A stretch of DNA of 64,000 nt from Gammaproteobacteria bacterium (lineage in GTDB: Bacteria > Pseudomonadota > Gammaproteobacteria > Xanthomonadales > SZUA-36), in assembly GCA_030426265.1 (NCBI GenBank), contig JAUHYP010000003.1:111254-175253 (forward strand), read 5' to 3'. The notes below the pieces were generated by a model. It was not told the origin of the DNA, did not search any database, and was given only the letters and a program-made list of their open reading frames with translations. Below are positions 49,018 to 58,181 of this stretch, piece by piece (position 1 is the first letter of the stretch; the number at the start of each line of letters is the position of its first letter). The position numbers and the translations under genes are program-made.

Positions 49018-49737
49018 TCAATGAAATTCGAGTTCGAATCCGGTGGCCTGCTGTCCGGGATCCGCGAACTCCAGGAGGATGGGCACCTGCTGGTCCGGCG
49101 CGAGCAATTCGCCTTCCCGGGGAGCGCGCAGCAGGTAGTCCGCAGGGGAGAATTGCCGCGCCGCGATGGGTCGGTCGTCACGGTCACGCAGGGTGACGGC
49201 GACACCCGGATAGGGCTGGGCCCTCGGAGCGAGGTTGACGAAGGTCGCGCTGAGCACCAGTACGCCGGGCCGGGTGGGGTGGTCGTGAATGTCCCGGGTC
49301 ACCAGGTGGATGCGCGAGGGATCACGGAACACGGGCTCGGGTTCGAAACCGGGCACCGCGAGCCCGCGAAGAAAACCGGCGATGGCGCCGTCCCGGGGAA
49401 GCGCCTCGCGAAAGGTCCAGGCGAGGTTCACCGCCGTTGCCAGCGTGAGCACGGCGACCAGGACCGCCCAGGGCCAGCGCCGGGGCCGCGGCTGGACCGG
49501 GGGTTCGATGGCCTCGGCGCGGGATCTGGGGGCGGGCTTGCGGCCCAGCTCCGGCACCGGCGCGTCGTTGCTGCGCCGGAAGGCCAGGCGCCGCCCGTCC
49601 GGGTAGTCGTCGTAGAGCCGGTCCAGCGCGTTGAACACGTGTTCGCAGCGCGCACAGCGCACCTGCCCACCCCGCGGCGCGAGCTGCTCGGCGCCCAGGG
49701 TGTGGACGTAGTGGCACTGGGGACAAAGGGTGTACAC
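49018..49737 (-). CDS. Zinc-ribbon and DUF3426 domain membrane protein
   Basis: A 239-residue protein. An N-terminal zinc ribbon (MYTLCPQCHYVHTLG and VRCARCEHVF) is followed by a basic linker, one membrane helix (about 87-105) and a periplasmic DUF3426 domain (RPGVLVLSATFVNLAPRAQP). The GTG at 49737 has GAGG five bases before it. The family commonly sits between prmA and fis or dusB in gammaproteobacteria, in keeping with the adjacent fis. Function is unknown. Confidence 0.88.
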   Translation of the reverse strand: MYTLCPQCHYVHTLGAEQLAPRGGQVRCARCEHVFNALDRLYDDYPDGRRLAFRRSNDAPVPELGRKPAPRSRAEAIEPPVQPRPRRWPWAVLVAVLTLATAVNLAWTFREALPRDGAIAGFLRGLAVPGFEPEPVFRDPSRIHLVTRDIHDHPTRPGVLVLSATFVNLAPRAQPYPGVAVTLRDRDDRPIAARQFSPADYLLRAPREGELLAPDQQVPILLEFADPGQQATGFELEFH

Positions 49738-49794
49738 GGCGTCCTCGACGGCAGGTTCAATCGCCGGGTCGCAGCCGGCCGGTATCAGCGGGCC

Positions 49795-50442
49795 TCAGGG
49801 AGCGGCAGGTTCCGTGGACAGCCGCTGGAAGCGTTGCTTCTTGGCGTCGTACTCGCCCCGGATCTGCTTCTCGCGGCCATCGAGCTCCAGGCGCGCCTCG
49901 CGGTTGGCCTGCATGCGTTTGCGGACGGCCTCGATCTGCTCCAGTTCGTGGCGTGGCACCGTCAGGCCTGCCCGCTGGCGGTCGGCGGCGACGCCGATCA
50001 GGCCGTTCAGCGATTTGCGCAGGCTTTCCCAGGTGCCATCGAGCAGGTTGAAGTCGTAGCGCAGGTTGACCAGCTCCGCATCCCGGGCCTGGTCGATGTC
50101 CTCGACCGAGCCGAACTGGACCAGGAGCAGGTTGTCCGCCTTGCGCTGCGCCTCTTCGGCGCGCCGCTGTTCCGCAAACTCGGAATCGGGTTTCTCGGGC
50201 TTGTCGAGGCCGATGAACTGTTGCACGACCACGCCGTCGCGAAGCAGCGCGTAGGGCTGGTCGGGATCGGTCGGAGGAACGGGGGAGTACATGGTCTTGC
50301 CTTCGGCGTCGACCCAGCGATAGGTGTTGCTGGCGGCCTGGGCCGTCGTGGCGAGCCCGAGCGCAATCACCAGGGGAAGGGCGAGGAACAGGCCCGAGGC
50401 CTGCAAGATCCCCGTCAAAGTCCTTTTCTTCGGAGCGTCCAT
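49795..50442 (-). CDS. Exported DUF4124 protein with coiled coil
   Basis: A 215-residue exported protein with a signal peptide (about residues 1-36, ending TTAQA). The mature N-terminus NTYRWVDAEGKTMYSPVPP is the DUF4124 motif; the rest is highly charged and helical (EFAEQRRAEEAQRKADNLL, then RREKQIRGEYD-like repeats), likely a coiled coil. The ATG at 50442 is chosen because it begins the signal. Its role is unknown. Confidence 0.83.
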   Translation of the reverse strand: MDAPKKRTLTGILQASGLFLALPLVIALGLATTAQAASNTYRWVDAEGKTMYSPVPPTDPDQPYALLRDGVVVQQFIGLDKPEKPDSEFAEQRRAEEAQRKADNLLLVQFGSVEDIDQARDAELVNLRYDFNLLDGTWESLRKSLNGLIGVAADRQRAGLTVPRHELEQIEAVRKRMQANREARLELDGREKQIRGEYDAKKQRFQRLSTEPAAP

Positions 50443-50514
50443 GGCGTCCAAGATACTCCGAAACACCCGAAATTCCAACGGTTACCGGCCCGGGGACACG
50501 CGGGGTCGGCGGTG

Positions 50515-51159
50515 TCAGCCGGCGCCGTAGCGTTCCCGGTAGGCGCGCAGCGCCGGCAGGTCGACCCCGGCGCCGGGCCGGGCCTCGAGATAGAGGATCA
50601 GGTCGTCCAGGCCCGCGATGGCCACCACGGGAAGCCCTAGGTCACGCTCCACTTCCCGGGCCGCGGACAGGGCGCCCTGTCCGCGTTCCTGACGGTCCAG
50701 CGCGATGGCCACGCCCGCCGGGGTCGCACCGGCCGCCTCGATGATCCCGATGGATTCGCGCACCGAGGTGCCGGCGGAGATCACGTCGTCCACGATCAGG
50801 ACGCGCCCGGTCAAAGGGGCGCCGACCAGCACGCCGCCTTCGCCGTGGTCCTTCGCCTCCTTGCGGTTGTAGGTGTAGGGCAGGTTGCGACCGTGCCGGC
50901 GCGCCAGGGAAATGGCCAGGGCCGCCGCCAGGGGAATGCCCTTGTAGGCGGGGCCGAACAGGCCGTCGAATTCCAGCTCCGATGCCGCCAGCGCGTCAGC
51001 GTAGCAATCGGCCAGGGTCGCCAGCGAGGCGCCGTCGTCAAAACCACCGGCATTGAAAAAGTAGGGGCTGAGGCGCCCCGACTTGAGGGTGAACTCGCCG
51101 AACCGGAGGTTGCCCTTCGCGAGAGCGAGTTCGAAAAAGGTCTGCTTGTGGTCGGACAT
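50515..51159 (-). CDS. pyrE: Orotate phosphoribosyltransferase
   Basis: A 214-residue enzyme that makes OMP, the substrate of PyrF. The PRPP-binding motif is [19 protein letters not shown]; other family segments are [34 protein letters not shown] and [13 protein letters not shown]. The ATG at 51159 gives the family start. It is divergent from the ExoIII gene, the arrangement also seen for pyrE and crc in Pseudomonas. Confidence 0.97.
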   Translation of the reverse strand: MSDHKQTFFELALAKGNLRFGEFTLKSGRLSPYFFNAGGFDDGASLATLADCYADALAASELEFDGLFGPAYKGIPLAAALAISLARRHGRNLPYTYNRKEAKDHGEGGVLVGAPLTGRVLIVDDVISAGTSVRESIGIIEAAGATPAGVAIALDRQERGQGALSAAREVERDLGLPVVAIAGLDDLILYLEARPGAGVDLPALRAYRERYGAG

Positions 51160-51196
51160 GGTGGCGGTTTGCTGGTGACGGGTCGATGGCCGGGCG

Positions 51197-51254
51197 AGGA
51201 TAGCACGCGGCTCCCCGCTCGCCCCTACGACGAACAGGAAAAAGCCGCTATCCT
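51197..51254. promoter_or_regulatory. Face-to-face divergent -10 boxes for pyrE and the ExoIII gene
   Basis: AGGATAGC (51197-51204) and GCTATCCT (51247-51254) are a perfect 8-bp inverted pair. Each holds a TATCCT -10 box pointing away from the centre; the pyrE one is extended (TGCTATCCT). The plus-strand box ends 8 nt before the ExoIII ATG. Confidence 0.5.
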
Positions 51255-51262
51255 GCTCCGCC

Positions 51263-52045
51263 ATGAAAATCATCTCCCTCAACGCCAACGGAATCCGCGC
51301 CGCCGAACGCAAGGGTTTTTTCCACTGGATGGCGAAGCAGCACGCCGACGTGGTGTGCATCCAGGAAACCAAGGCGCAGCACCACCAACTCACCGACCGG
51401 GCCTTCTTTCCGGTCGGCCATCATTGCTACTACCACGACGCCGCGAAACCCGGCTATTCCGGGACGGCCATCTACACCCGGCACGAACCCGACCGCGTGC
51501 AGTACGGCATCGGCTGGGACGTGATGGACCACGAAGGCCGCTGGCTTCAGGCCGATTTCGGCAACCTCAGCGTGGTGTCCCTGTACCTGCCATCGGGATC
51601 GAGCTCCGAGGAACGCCAGGGCGTGAAGTTCACCTGCATGGACTGGCTCCGGCCGAAACTGGTCGAGATGGCCGCGAGCGGGCGCGAGTGGGTCATCTGC
51701 GGCGACTGGAATATCGCCCATCGGAAGATCGACCTGAAAAACTGGCGCGGCAACCAGAAGAATTCCGGCTTCCTGCCGGAGGAGCGGGAGTGGATGGGGG
51801 AGGTCTTCGGCGCCGTCGGCCTACGCGACGCCTTCCGTGACTTCGATCCGCGCGAGGAGCAGTACACCTGGTGGTCCAACCGTGGCCGAGCCTGGGACAA
51901 CAACACGGGGTGGCGCATCGACTACCACGTGACCACGCCGGGGCTGGCGGATCGCGTCACGGCCGTGGACATCTACAAGGACGAGCGCTTCTCCGACCAT
52001 GCGCCGCTGACTCTGGAGTACGACTTCGAGGTGCCGACCCGCTAG
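51263..52045 (+). CDS. xthA: Exodeoxyribonuclease III family AP endonuclease
   Basis: A 260-residue EEP-fold nuclease for repair of abasic sites. The catalytic and metal ligands are present: NANGIRA, the metal Glu in [22 protein letters not shown], the GDWNIAH Asp-Asn pair and the [11 protein letters not shown]sp-His pair. Keeping these distinguishes it from the Pseudomonas Crc protein, which lies beside pyrE in the same position but lacks nuclease activity. No ribosome binding site is visible. Confidence 0.9.
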   Translation: MKIISLNANGIRAAERKGFFHWMAKQHADVVCIQETKAQHHQLTDRAFFPVGHHCYYHDAAKPGYSGTAIYTRHEPDRVQYGIGWDVMDHEGRWLQADFGNLSVVSLYLPSGSSSEERQGVKFTCMDWLRPKLVEMAASGREWVICGDWNIAHRKIDLKNWRGNQKNSGFLPEEREWMGEVFGAVGLRDAFRDFDPREEQYTWWSNRGRAWDNNTGWRIDYHVTTPGLADRVTAVDIYKDERFSDHAPLTLEYDFEVPTR

Positions 52046-52049
52046 TCGC

Positions 52050-52424
52050 TCAGCGTTCCACCACGCGGAAGCCGAAGGGCAGGATCGCCAGCCGCGTCAT
52101 CTTGAGGTGCTGGGTGGCGAAGGGCAGGCCGATGATGGTGATGGCGAAGAGGGCGGCGAGCACCAGGTGCAGCAGGGCGAGCTCGAGGCCGGGCAACAGG
52201 ATCCAGATGATGTTCAGGATCACGCTCAGGCAGCCCGCCGGGGGCTCGGTTTCACGTATCTCACGCCCGAACGGCGCCAGGCCGAGCACGGAGAGCTTGA
52301 AGCACTGGATGCCGAAGGGGATACCCACGATCGTGATGCACAGGATGACGCCGCCCAGCAGGTAGGCGATGCACACCAGCCAGCCGCCGAGCAGGAACCA
52401 GAGGATGTTGAGCAGGGTGGTCAT
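52050..52424 (-). CDS. yccF: YccF family inner-membrane protein
   Basis: A 124-residue protein with two copies of the YccF domain, each a hydrophobic helix followed by a G-x-P-F-large loop (VGIPFGIQCFKL and IGLPFATQHLKM). YccF function is unknown. The ATG at 52424 has GGGAGG upstream and overlaps the anmK stop by 4 nt (ATGA), so it is co-transcribed with the anmK-mepM pair. Confidence 0.92.
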   Translation of the reverse strand: MTTLLNILWFLLGGWLVCIAYLLGGVILCITIVGIPFGIQCFKLSVLGLAPFGREIRETEPPAGCLSVILNIIWILLPGLELALLHLVLAALFAITIIGLPFATQHLKMTRLAILPFGFRVVER

Positions 52425-53596
52425 GATGCAGCCTCCCGGGCGCGGGGTTGAAAGATGTCGCCGAGCAGCACGGGGCGGCCGGCGCCGGTGATGGGCGGCG
52501 TGTCCTGCGGCCGCCCTTCGAGCCGCTCCCGGGCCAGCCACGCGAACAGGGTGGCCTCCACCCAGTCCGGGTCGATCCCATGCGCCGCGGTGGAGGCGAC
52601 CGCCGCCGCGGGCAGGGCCTCGCCCAGGCGTTGCAAGAGAAACCCATTGTGCACGCCGCCACCGCAGACCAGCAACGGCAAGCGCGCGCTACCGGCCCCT
52701 TCGAACCGGAAGGCGCCGTTCACGGCCTTCGCCACGGAGGCCACCGTCAGCTCCAGCAGGGTGCGCTGGACGTCACGTGGTGATTCGCCGCCTTCCAGGC
52801 GTTGTTCCAGCCAGGGCAGATTGAAGTGCTCCAGGCCGGTGCTCTTGGGCGCAGGCAGGGCGAACCAGGGTTCGGCCATCAGCCGCCCCAGCAAGCCCGG
52901 CAGCAACTCGCCTCCGGCAGCCCATTCGCCCCCGGCATCGTAGGCCTCGCCGCGATGGCGCTGGCACCAGGCGTCCATGAGACAGTTCGCCGGGCCCGTG
53001 TCGAAGCCCGTGTCGAACCCCGGGGCGCCGTCGCCGGCTTCGAGCCGCGTGAGGTTGGCGATGCCGCCGAGATTGAGCACGGCGCAGGGGGAGATCGCGC
53101 CGAACAGTTCGCGATGCAGCAGTGGCGCCAGTGGCGCACCCTGGCCACCGGCGTGCAGGTCCGCATTGCGGAAGTGGGCGACCACGGGCAGGCCGGTTTC
53201 CTCGGCGAGCACGCCGGGATGGCCCAGCTGCAGGGAAACGGGCTGCGGGCCGTCCGGTTCGTGCCAGACGGTCTGGCCGTGCGACCCGATGGCCCGGACG
53301 TCGCCCGGCGCCAGGCCCTCCTCGTCCAGCAGGGTCCGGCAGGCCCCGGCGAAGAAGCGTCCCAGCGCGAGGTCGAGATCCTCCGTCTCGCCCGTGCGAG
53401 GGCGGCGGCCCCGCTCGATCACGGCGTCCACGCCGCGGCGGAGCGCATCGGGATAGGGAACACAGCGCGCGGACAGCAGCGCCGGGGGTCCGTCACCGAG
53501 GCCCACGAGGGCCAGGTCCAGCCCGTCGCGGCTGGTGCCGGAAATCAGTCCGAGGTAACGGCCCGGCGCGGGCCCGGTGGTGTCGTCCCCGTTCAC
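52421..53596 (-). CDS. anmK: Anhydro-N-acetylmuramic acid kinase
   Basis: A 391-residue ASKHA-fold kinase that phosphorylates and opens 1,6-anhydroMurNAc from lytic transglycosylase products. The phosphate-1 motif is YLGLISGTSRDGLDLALV (most homologues have Met instead of Arg after GTS); AIGSHGQTVWHEPDG, LNLGGIANLTRL and FDTGPANCLMDAW follow. Its GTG start overlaps the mepM stop by 4 nt. It completes a link with MltB and RlpA elsewhere in the window. Confidence 0.95.
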   Translation of the reverse strand: MNGDDTTGPAPGRYLGLISGTSRDGLDLALVGLGDGPPALLSARCVPYPDALRRGVDAVIERGRRPRTGETEDLDLALGRFFAGACRTLLDEEGLAPGDVRAIGSHGQTVWHEPDGPQPVSLQLGHPGVLAEETGLPVVAHFRNADLHAGGQGAPLAPLLHRELFGAISPCAVLNLGGIANLTRLEAGDGAPGFDTGFDTGPANCLMDAWCQRHRGEAYDAGGEWAAGGELLPGLLGRLMAEPWFALPAPKSTGLEHFNLPWLEQRLEGGESPRDVQRTLLELTVASVAKAVNGAFRFEGAGSARLPLLVCGGGVHNGFLLQRLGEALPAAAVASTAAHGIDPDWVEATLFAWLARERLEGRPQDTPPITGAGRPVLLGDIFQPRAREAAS

Positions 53597-54987
53597 TCCC
53601 GCGAGGCGTAGAGTGACGCGGTCTCGAGGCGGCCCAGGCGGTTCAGGAAGGGCGTGGATTCGGCCTGGAAGCTGGCCAGGGCGCTGCCCTGGAGCGGTTC
53701 GGCCTTGGGCAGCGGCACCGTACGCGGGTCACGGTGGACGCCGTTGACGACGAACTCGTAGTGCAGGTGCGGCGCCGTGGACATGCCGGTGCTGCCGACA
53801 TAGCCGATCACCTGGCCCTGCTTGACCGCCTGGCCGTTCTTCACGTTGCGCTTGGTGAAGTGCAGGTACTTGGTGACGATGCTGCCGGGGTGCTGGATGA
53901 ACACGTGGTGGCCGTTGAACTTGTCGTAGGCGGACTTGATCACCTTCCCGCCGCCGGCGGCGTACACCGGCGTGCCGGTCGGCGCGCGGTAGTCGATGCC
54001 GTTGTGGGCCTTCACGCGCTTGAGGATCGGGTGGAAACGGCGTGGATTGAAATTGGAGCTGATGTAGGAAAAGTTCAGCGGGGCGCGCAGGAAGGCCTTC
54101 TTCATGGGGCGGCCGTCCGGGGCGAAGTAATGTGCGACGCCATCCTCGTCCTCGTGGCGCAGCGCCTGGAAGCGCTGGCCCTGGTTGACGAAGGTGGCGG
54201 CGAGAATGTCCCCGTCACGGAGGTATTCGCCGTCGCGGTAGATCTTCTCGTAGATCACGAAGAAACGGTCGCCCTCGCGAATCTCCAGCACGAAGTCGAT
54301 GTCCCAGCCGAAGATTTCCGCCAGCTGCATGGTCATCGCATCGCTCATGCCCGCCGCCTTGGCGGCCGCGAACAACGAAGAGTCGATGCGGCCCTCGGCC
54401 TCGGTGGGTTCGGAGAAGATTTCGCGCCGCAGACGTGAGGCCACCGGGCCCTCGGCGTTGACGTCCACCAGGAGGTAGGCATCCTCGTCGACCGGGTAGC
54501 GCATGCGCCGCAGGCTGCCGTCGGGGTAGCGCTGGAAATCGAACACATCGCCGGGACGGATGCGCGTCAGGCGCTTGGTGTCGGCGTCCAGGGCGAGAAT
54601 CTCGTGCAACAGGCTGACGCTGAAGTCCTGGCCGCGGAAGATGCCGTCCAGGGTCTGGCCCGGGCGCACTTCCACGCTGTCCCAGCCATCCAGGGACTGT
54701 GGAGGGGTCGGGGCGATGCCTGCCAGGGCCTCGTCCACGGTGGGGCGGGCGGTCGGTTCCGGGATGGCGGGCCGTTCGGGCAGGGCCAGGGCTTCGACGA
54801 CCATGGCCGCATCGGCGGGTGGTGTGCGTTCCAGCCCGCCCAGCGCCAGGCCGACGGCCACCAGCGTGACGCCGAAGGCGCCGATTCGGGCGCGGGTCAG
54901 TCGGGGCATCCAGTCAAGGGTCGCAAGATACGCGCTGGTACGCGTCAGTGCCTCGTTCAACAAGGTTCTTATTTTCATCAGGCGCAT
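53593..54987 (-). CDS. mepM: M23 family murein DD-endopeptidase (MepM-like)
   Basis: A 464-residue periplasmic peptidase that cuts D-Ala-mDAP crosslinks. One N-terminal membrane segment (near 34-50) is followed by an OapA/LysM-like region ([20 protein letters not shown]) and the M23 domain, with zinc ligands in [20 protein letters not shown] and [13 protein letters not shown]. The ATG at 54987 follows GGAAG. It has its own promoter (55023-55051) and overlaps anmK. Confidence 0.93.
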   Translation of the reverse strand: MRLMKIRTLLNEALTRTSAYLATLDWMPRLTRARIGAFGVTLVAVGLALGGLERTPPADAAMVVEALALPERPAIPEPTARPTVDEALAGIAPTPPQSLDGWDSVEVRPGQTLDGIFRGQDFSVSLLHEILALDADTKRLTRIRPGDVFDFQRYPDGSLRRMRYPVDEDAYLLVDVNAEGPVASRLRREIFSEPTEAEGRIDSSLFAAAKAAGMSDAMTMQLAEIFGWDIDFVLEIREGDRFFVIYEKIYRDGEYLRDGDILAATFVNQGQRFQALRHEDEDGVAHYFAPDGRPMKKAFLRAPLNFSYISSNFNPRRFHPILKRVKAHNGIDYRAPTGTPVYAAGGGKVIKSAYDKFNGHHVFIQHPGSIVTKYLHFTKRNVKNGQAVKQGQVIGYVGSTGMSTAPHLHYEFVVNGVHRDPRTVPLPKAEPLQGSALASFQAESTPFLNRLGRLETASLYASRE

Positions 54988-55022
54988 CAAAACAGCTTCC
55001 GGGCGGAAGTTTTGCAGGGCTA

Positions 55023-55051
55023 AAGATAACCAGAGCGGGGGAACCGGTCAA
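55023..55051 (-). promoter_or_regulatory. Sigma70 promoter of mepM-anmK-yccF
   Basis: On the minus strand TTGACC (55051-55046), a 17-nt spacer and TATCTT (55028-55023) lie about 36 nt before the mepM ATG. Confidence 0.65.
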
Positions 55052-55093
55052 ACGCGCGTGCATCCGGCGGTACACCGCCCCGGGCCGGGCCGG

Positions 55094-55099
55094 TACAAT
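55094..55099 (+). promoter_or_regulatory. Candidate -10 box of tyrS
   Basis: TACAAT lies 44 nt before the tyrS ATG; a 5-bp GGCGG-CCGCC hairpin is just upstream. No clear -35 is seen. Confidence 0.4.
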
Positions 55100-55142
55100 G
55101 GCGGCTTTGCGCCGCGACGCGGCTGGAACGGAACGACACGGC

Positions 55143-56342
55143 ATGAACGACGTGCAGGCGGCCCTGGATCTCCTCTCCCGGGGCACGGACGAAATCATCA
55201 AGATCGAGGATCTCCAGGCCCGCCTGGAGTCCGGCAAGACGCTTCGGGTCAAGGTCGGCTTCGACCCCACCGCGCCGGACCTGCACCTGGGCCACACGGT
55301 CATCATCAACAAGATGCGCCAGTTCCAGGACCTGGGCCACACCGTCATCTTTCTGATCGGTGACTTCACCGGCATGATCGGCGACCCGACGGGCAAGAAC
55401 GTCACCCGCAAGCCGCTCACCCGCGAGGAAGTCCAGGCCAACGCCGAGACCTACGCGCAGCAGGTGTTCAAGATCCTCGACCGGGACAGGACGGAAATCC
55501 GCTTCAACTCGGAATGGCTGGGTGAGCTCGGCTCCGAGGGCATGATCCGCCTCGCGGCGCGCTACACGGTGGCGCGCATGCTCGAACGCGACGATTTCGA
55601 GAAGCGCTACCGCGAAGGCGAACCCATCGCCGTGCACGAGTTTCTCTACCCCCTGGCGCAGGGCTACGATTCGGTGGCCCTGGAAGCGGACGTCGAAATG
55701 GGCGGCACCGACCAGAAGTTCAACCTCCTGGTCGGCCGGAACCTCCAGCAACAGTATGGCCAGGCGCCGCAGATCATCGTCACCCTGCCACTGCTCGAGG
55801 GCCTGGACGGGGTGCAGAAGATGTCCAAGTCCCTGGGCAACTACGTGGGCATCACCGACGCCCCGGACGAGATGTTCGGCAAGCTCATGTCGATCTCCGA
55901 CGAGCTGATGTGGCGCTACTTCGACCTGCTCAGCTTTCGTCCCAACGAGGAACTGGCGTCGTTCCGGCAGCGGATCGCGGAGGGTGAGAACCCCCGGGAC
56001 ATCAAGTTCCTGCTGTGCGAGGAGATCGTCGAGCGGTTCCACGACCGCGCCGCGGCCGATGCGGCCCGCGAGACCTTCATCGCGCGCTTTCGACAGGGCG
56101 AGATGCCCGAGGACATTCAGGAAATGACCTTCGACGCCGGCGCCGAGGGCGTGGGCATCGCCACGGCGCTGAGTCACTGCGGGCTCACGGCCAGCAATTC
56201 CGAGGCCTTCCGCATGATCGACCAGGGCGGCGTGCGCATCGACGGGGAGAAGGTCGGTGACCGCGCGCTGGTCTTGCCGGCAGGCTTCAACGGCGTACTG
56301 CAGGTGGGCAAGCGCAAGTTCGCCCGTCTCCTGGTGCGGTGA
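55143..56342 (+). CDS. tyrS: Tyrosyl-tRNA synthetase
   Basis: A 399-residue class I synthetase. The HIGH motif is in [17 protein letters not shown], the tyrosine site in [14 protein letters not shown] and [20 protein letters not shown], and the KMSKS loop in [16 protein letters not shown]; an S4 RNA-binding domain forms the C-terminus ([20 protein letters not shown]). The ATG at 55143 gives the normal start; the frame is open upstream. It is divergent from mepM as in many gammaproteobacteria. Confidence 0.96.
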   Translation: MNDVQAALDLLSRGTDEIIKIEDLQARLESGKTLRVKVGFDPTAPDLHLGHTVIINKMRQFQDLGHTVIFLIGDFTGMIGDPTGKNVTRKPLTREEVQANAETYAQQVFKILDRDRTEIRFNSEWLGELGSEGMIRLAARYTVARMLERDDFEKRYREGEPIAVHEFLYPLAQGYDSVALEADVEMGGTDQKFNLLVGRNLQQQYGQAPQIIVTLPLLEGLDGVQKMSKSLGNYVGITDAPDEMFGKLMSISDELMWRYFDLLSFRPNEELASFRQRIAEGENPRDIKFLLCEEIVERFHDRAAADAARETFIARFRQGEMPEDIQEMTFDAGAEGVGIATALSHCGLTASNSEAFRMIDQGGVRIDGEKVGDRALVLPAGFNGVLQVGKRKFARLLVR

Positions 56343-56405
56343 GGACGCATCACTCGAAGGGCGTGAACGAGCGTCGCCCGGGCCCGGCCCTCGGGGCTGA
56401 ACGCC

Positions 56406-56945
56406 ATGTCTGAAGCCTGGTCCAGCGCCCGCACCGTCAACGACATCGACTGGTCACGCTGGCAGGCCGTGGACACCGCGACACTGGTGTTCGTGATCCG
56501 TGACGGCGAAATCCTGCTGATCGACAAGAAGCGCGGCCTGGGCAAGGGCAAGGTGAACGGCCCGGGCGGCAAGGTCGACCCCGGCGAAAGCGTGGCGGAC
56601 TGCGCCGTGCGCGAGTGCCGCGAGGAACTGGGCATCGAGGTCTCGAACCTGGAGCGCCTGGGCGAACACCGCTTCCAGTTCGTCGACGGATACTCCATCC
56701 ACTGCTTCGTCTTCCGCACCTCGCGGTTCCAGGGCGCGCCCGTGGAAACCCCGGAGGCCGCGCCCCGCTGGACGGCCGTGGGGGAGATTCCCTACGAGCT
56801 CATGTGGGAGGACGATCGCATCTGGCTGCCCCTGCTGCTGGAAGGGCAAGCCTTTGTCGCCAACTGGATCTTCGACGGCGACACCATGCTGGACCACGAA
56901 CTGCAGATCCTCGAACCGCCCGGCGCCGCCTGCCGGGCCTCCTGA
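56406..56945 (+). CDS. Nudix hydrolase (MutT-like)
   Basis: A 179-residue Nudix protein. The Nudix box runs from GPGGKVDPGESVADCAVREC through REELGIEV, with the metal-binding REEL core. The opening LVFVIRDGEILLIDKKRGLG is like MutT or 8-oxo-dGTP diphosphatases. It lies about 60 nt after tyrS and 14 nt before the dipeptidase gene, so the three may share a transcript. Substrate not determined. Confidence 0.85.
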   Translation: MSEAWSSARTVNDIDWSRWQAVDTATLVFVIRDGEILLIDKKRGLGKGKVNGPGGKVDPGESVADCAVRECREELGIEVSNLERLGEHRFQFVDGYSIHCFVFRTSRFQGAPVETPEAAPRWTAVGEIPYELMWEDDRIWLPLLLEGQAFVANWIFDGDTMLDHELQILEPPGAACRAS

Positions 56946-56959
56946 ACAGGCCAAAGAAC

Positions 56960-58156
56960 ATGACGCATTCCCGGCGCGCACTCGCGTCTCTCGTTTCCAT
57001 CGCCCTCGCCCTGCCGGCGTTCGCCCAAGCGGCTGCGGCCGATTCACCGGCCCAGCGCCACATGGTCGTGGACACGCACATCGATACGCCCTATCGCCTG
57101 GTGGAGCACTGGGAGGACGTGACCCAGGCGACCGGGAAAGGCGAGTTCGACGCCGTTCGCGCCCGCGAAGGCGGACTGGACGTGCCGTTCATGTCCATCT
57201 ACATCCCGGCCGGGCTGGAGGCCGAGGGACCCGAAGACGCCAGCTACCAGCTGGCCCACCGGCTGATCGACAGCGTCGAGGCCATGGTGGCCCGCGACCC
57301 GGACGGCATGGCCATCGTGGCGACGCCGGCCGAGGCCAGGGCCGCAAGGGACGCCCGGCGGATCGGCCTGGCCATGGGTATGGAGAACGGCAGCCCCATC
57401 GACGGCAAGCTGTCACGCGTGGCGCTGTTCCGCGACCGGGGCATCAGCTACATCACGCTGGCGCACGCCAAGGCCAACCACATCTCCGACTCGTCCTACG
57501 ACGAGGAGCGACCCAACGGCGGTCTGAGCGACTTCGGCAAGGAACTGGTGAAGGAAATGAACCGCCAGGGCGTGATGGTCGACGTGTCGCACCTTTCCGA
57601 TGACGCCTTCTGGCAGGCCCTGGAGGTCAGCAGCGTGCCGATGATCGCCTCGCACTCCTCAGCGCGTCATTTCACGCCGGATTGGGAGCGCAACATGAGC
57701 GACGAGATGATCGTCGCGCTGGCCGGCAAGGGCGGCGTGGTGATGATCAACTTCGGTTCCACCTTTCTCACCCCCGAGGCGCGCGAGTGGCGCGACGCGT
57801 ACACGGAGGCGGAAGAGGCCTGGCGGGCCGAGTCGGGCGTCGACGACGAGGCGCCGGCCGACGCATTCGAAGCCGAATACCGGGCGCAGCATCCCTTCCC
57901 CTATGCCGGTCTGGAGGATGTGCTGGATCACTTCGACCACGTCGTGAAACTGGCGGGCGTGCGTGCCGTGGGCATCGGGTCGGACTTTGACGGTGTCGGC
58001 GACAGCCTGCCGGTCGGCCTGAAGGACGTGTCCACCTATCCCGCGCTGGCGAACGGCCTGCTCGGGCGGGGCTACAGCGAGGAGGAAGTGGCGCTGATGC
58101 TCGGCGGCAACCTGATGCGGGTCTGGGGCCAGGTGGTGGACGCCGCCGCGCCCTAG
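56960..58156 (+). CDS. Secreted M19 membrane-type dipeptidase
   Basis: A 398-residue peptidase of the renal dipeptidase family, a zinc TIM barrel. A signal peptide (about residues 1-26) precedes the first metal motif VVDTHIDTPYRL; further conserved parts are GMENGSPIDGKLSRVA, YITLAHAKANHISDSS, VDVSHLSDDAFWQ, IASHSSARHF and GIGSDFDGVGD. It probably degrades dipeptides, possibly D-amino-acid-containing ones from the wall. The ATG at 56960 begins the signal peptide. Confidence 0.92.
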   Translation: MTHSRRALASLVSIALALPAFAQAAAADSPAQRHMVVDTHIDTPYRLVEHWEDVTQATGKGEFDAVRAREGGLDVPFMSIYIPAGLEAEGPEDASYQLAHRLIDSVEAMVARDPDGMAIVATPAEARAARDARRIGLAMGMENGSPIDGKLSRVALFRDRGISYITLAHAKANHISDSSYDEERPNGGLSDFGKELVKEMNRQGVMVDVSHLSDDAFWQALEVSSVPMIASHSSARHFTPDWERNMSDEMIVALAGKGGVVMINFGSTFLTPEAREWRDAYTEAEEAWRAESGVDDEAPADAFEAEYRAQHPFPYAGLEDVLDHFDHVVKLAGVRAVGIGSDFDGVGDSLPVGLKDVSTYPALANGLLGRGYSEEEVALMLGGNLMRVWGQVVDAAAP

Positions 58157-58181
58157 CGTCGAATGCCGAACGCCGAACGCC

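Noticed and set aside
51263..52045. Catabolite repression control protein Crc
   Set aside because: The location beside pyrE matches, but the catalytic Glu, Asp-Asn and Asp-His residues of an active nuclease are all present.
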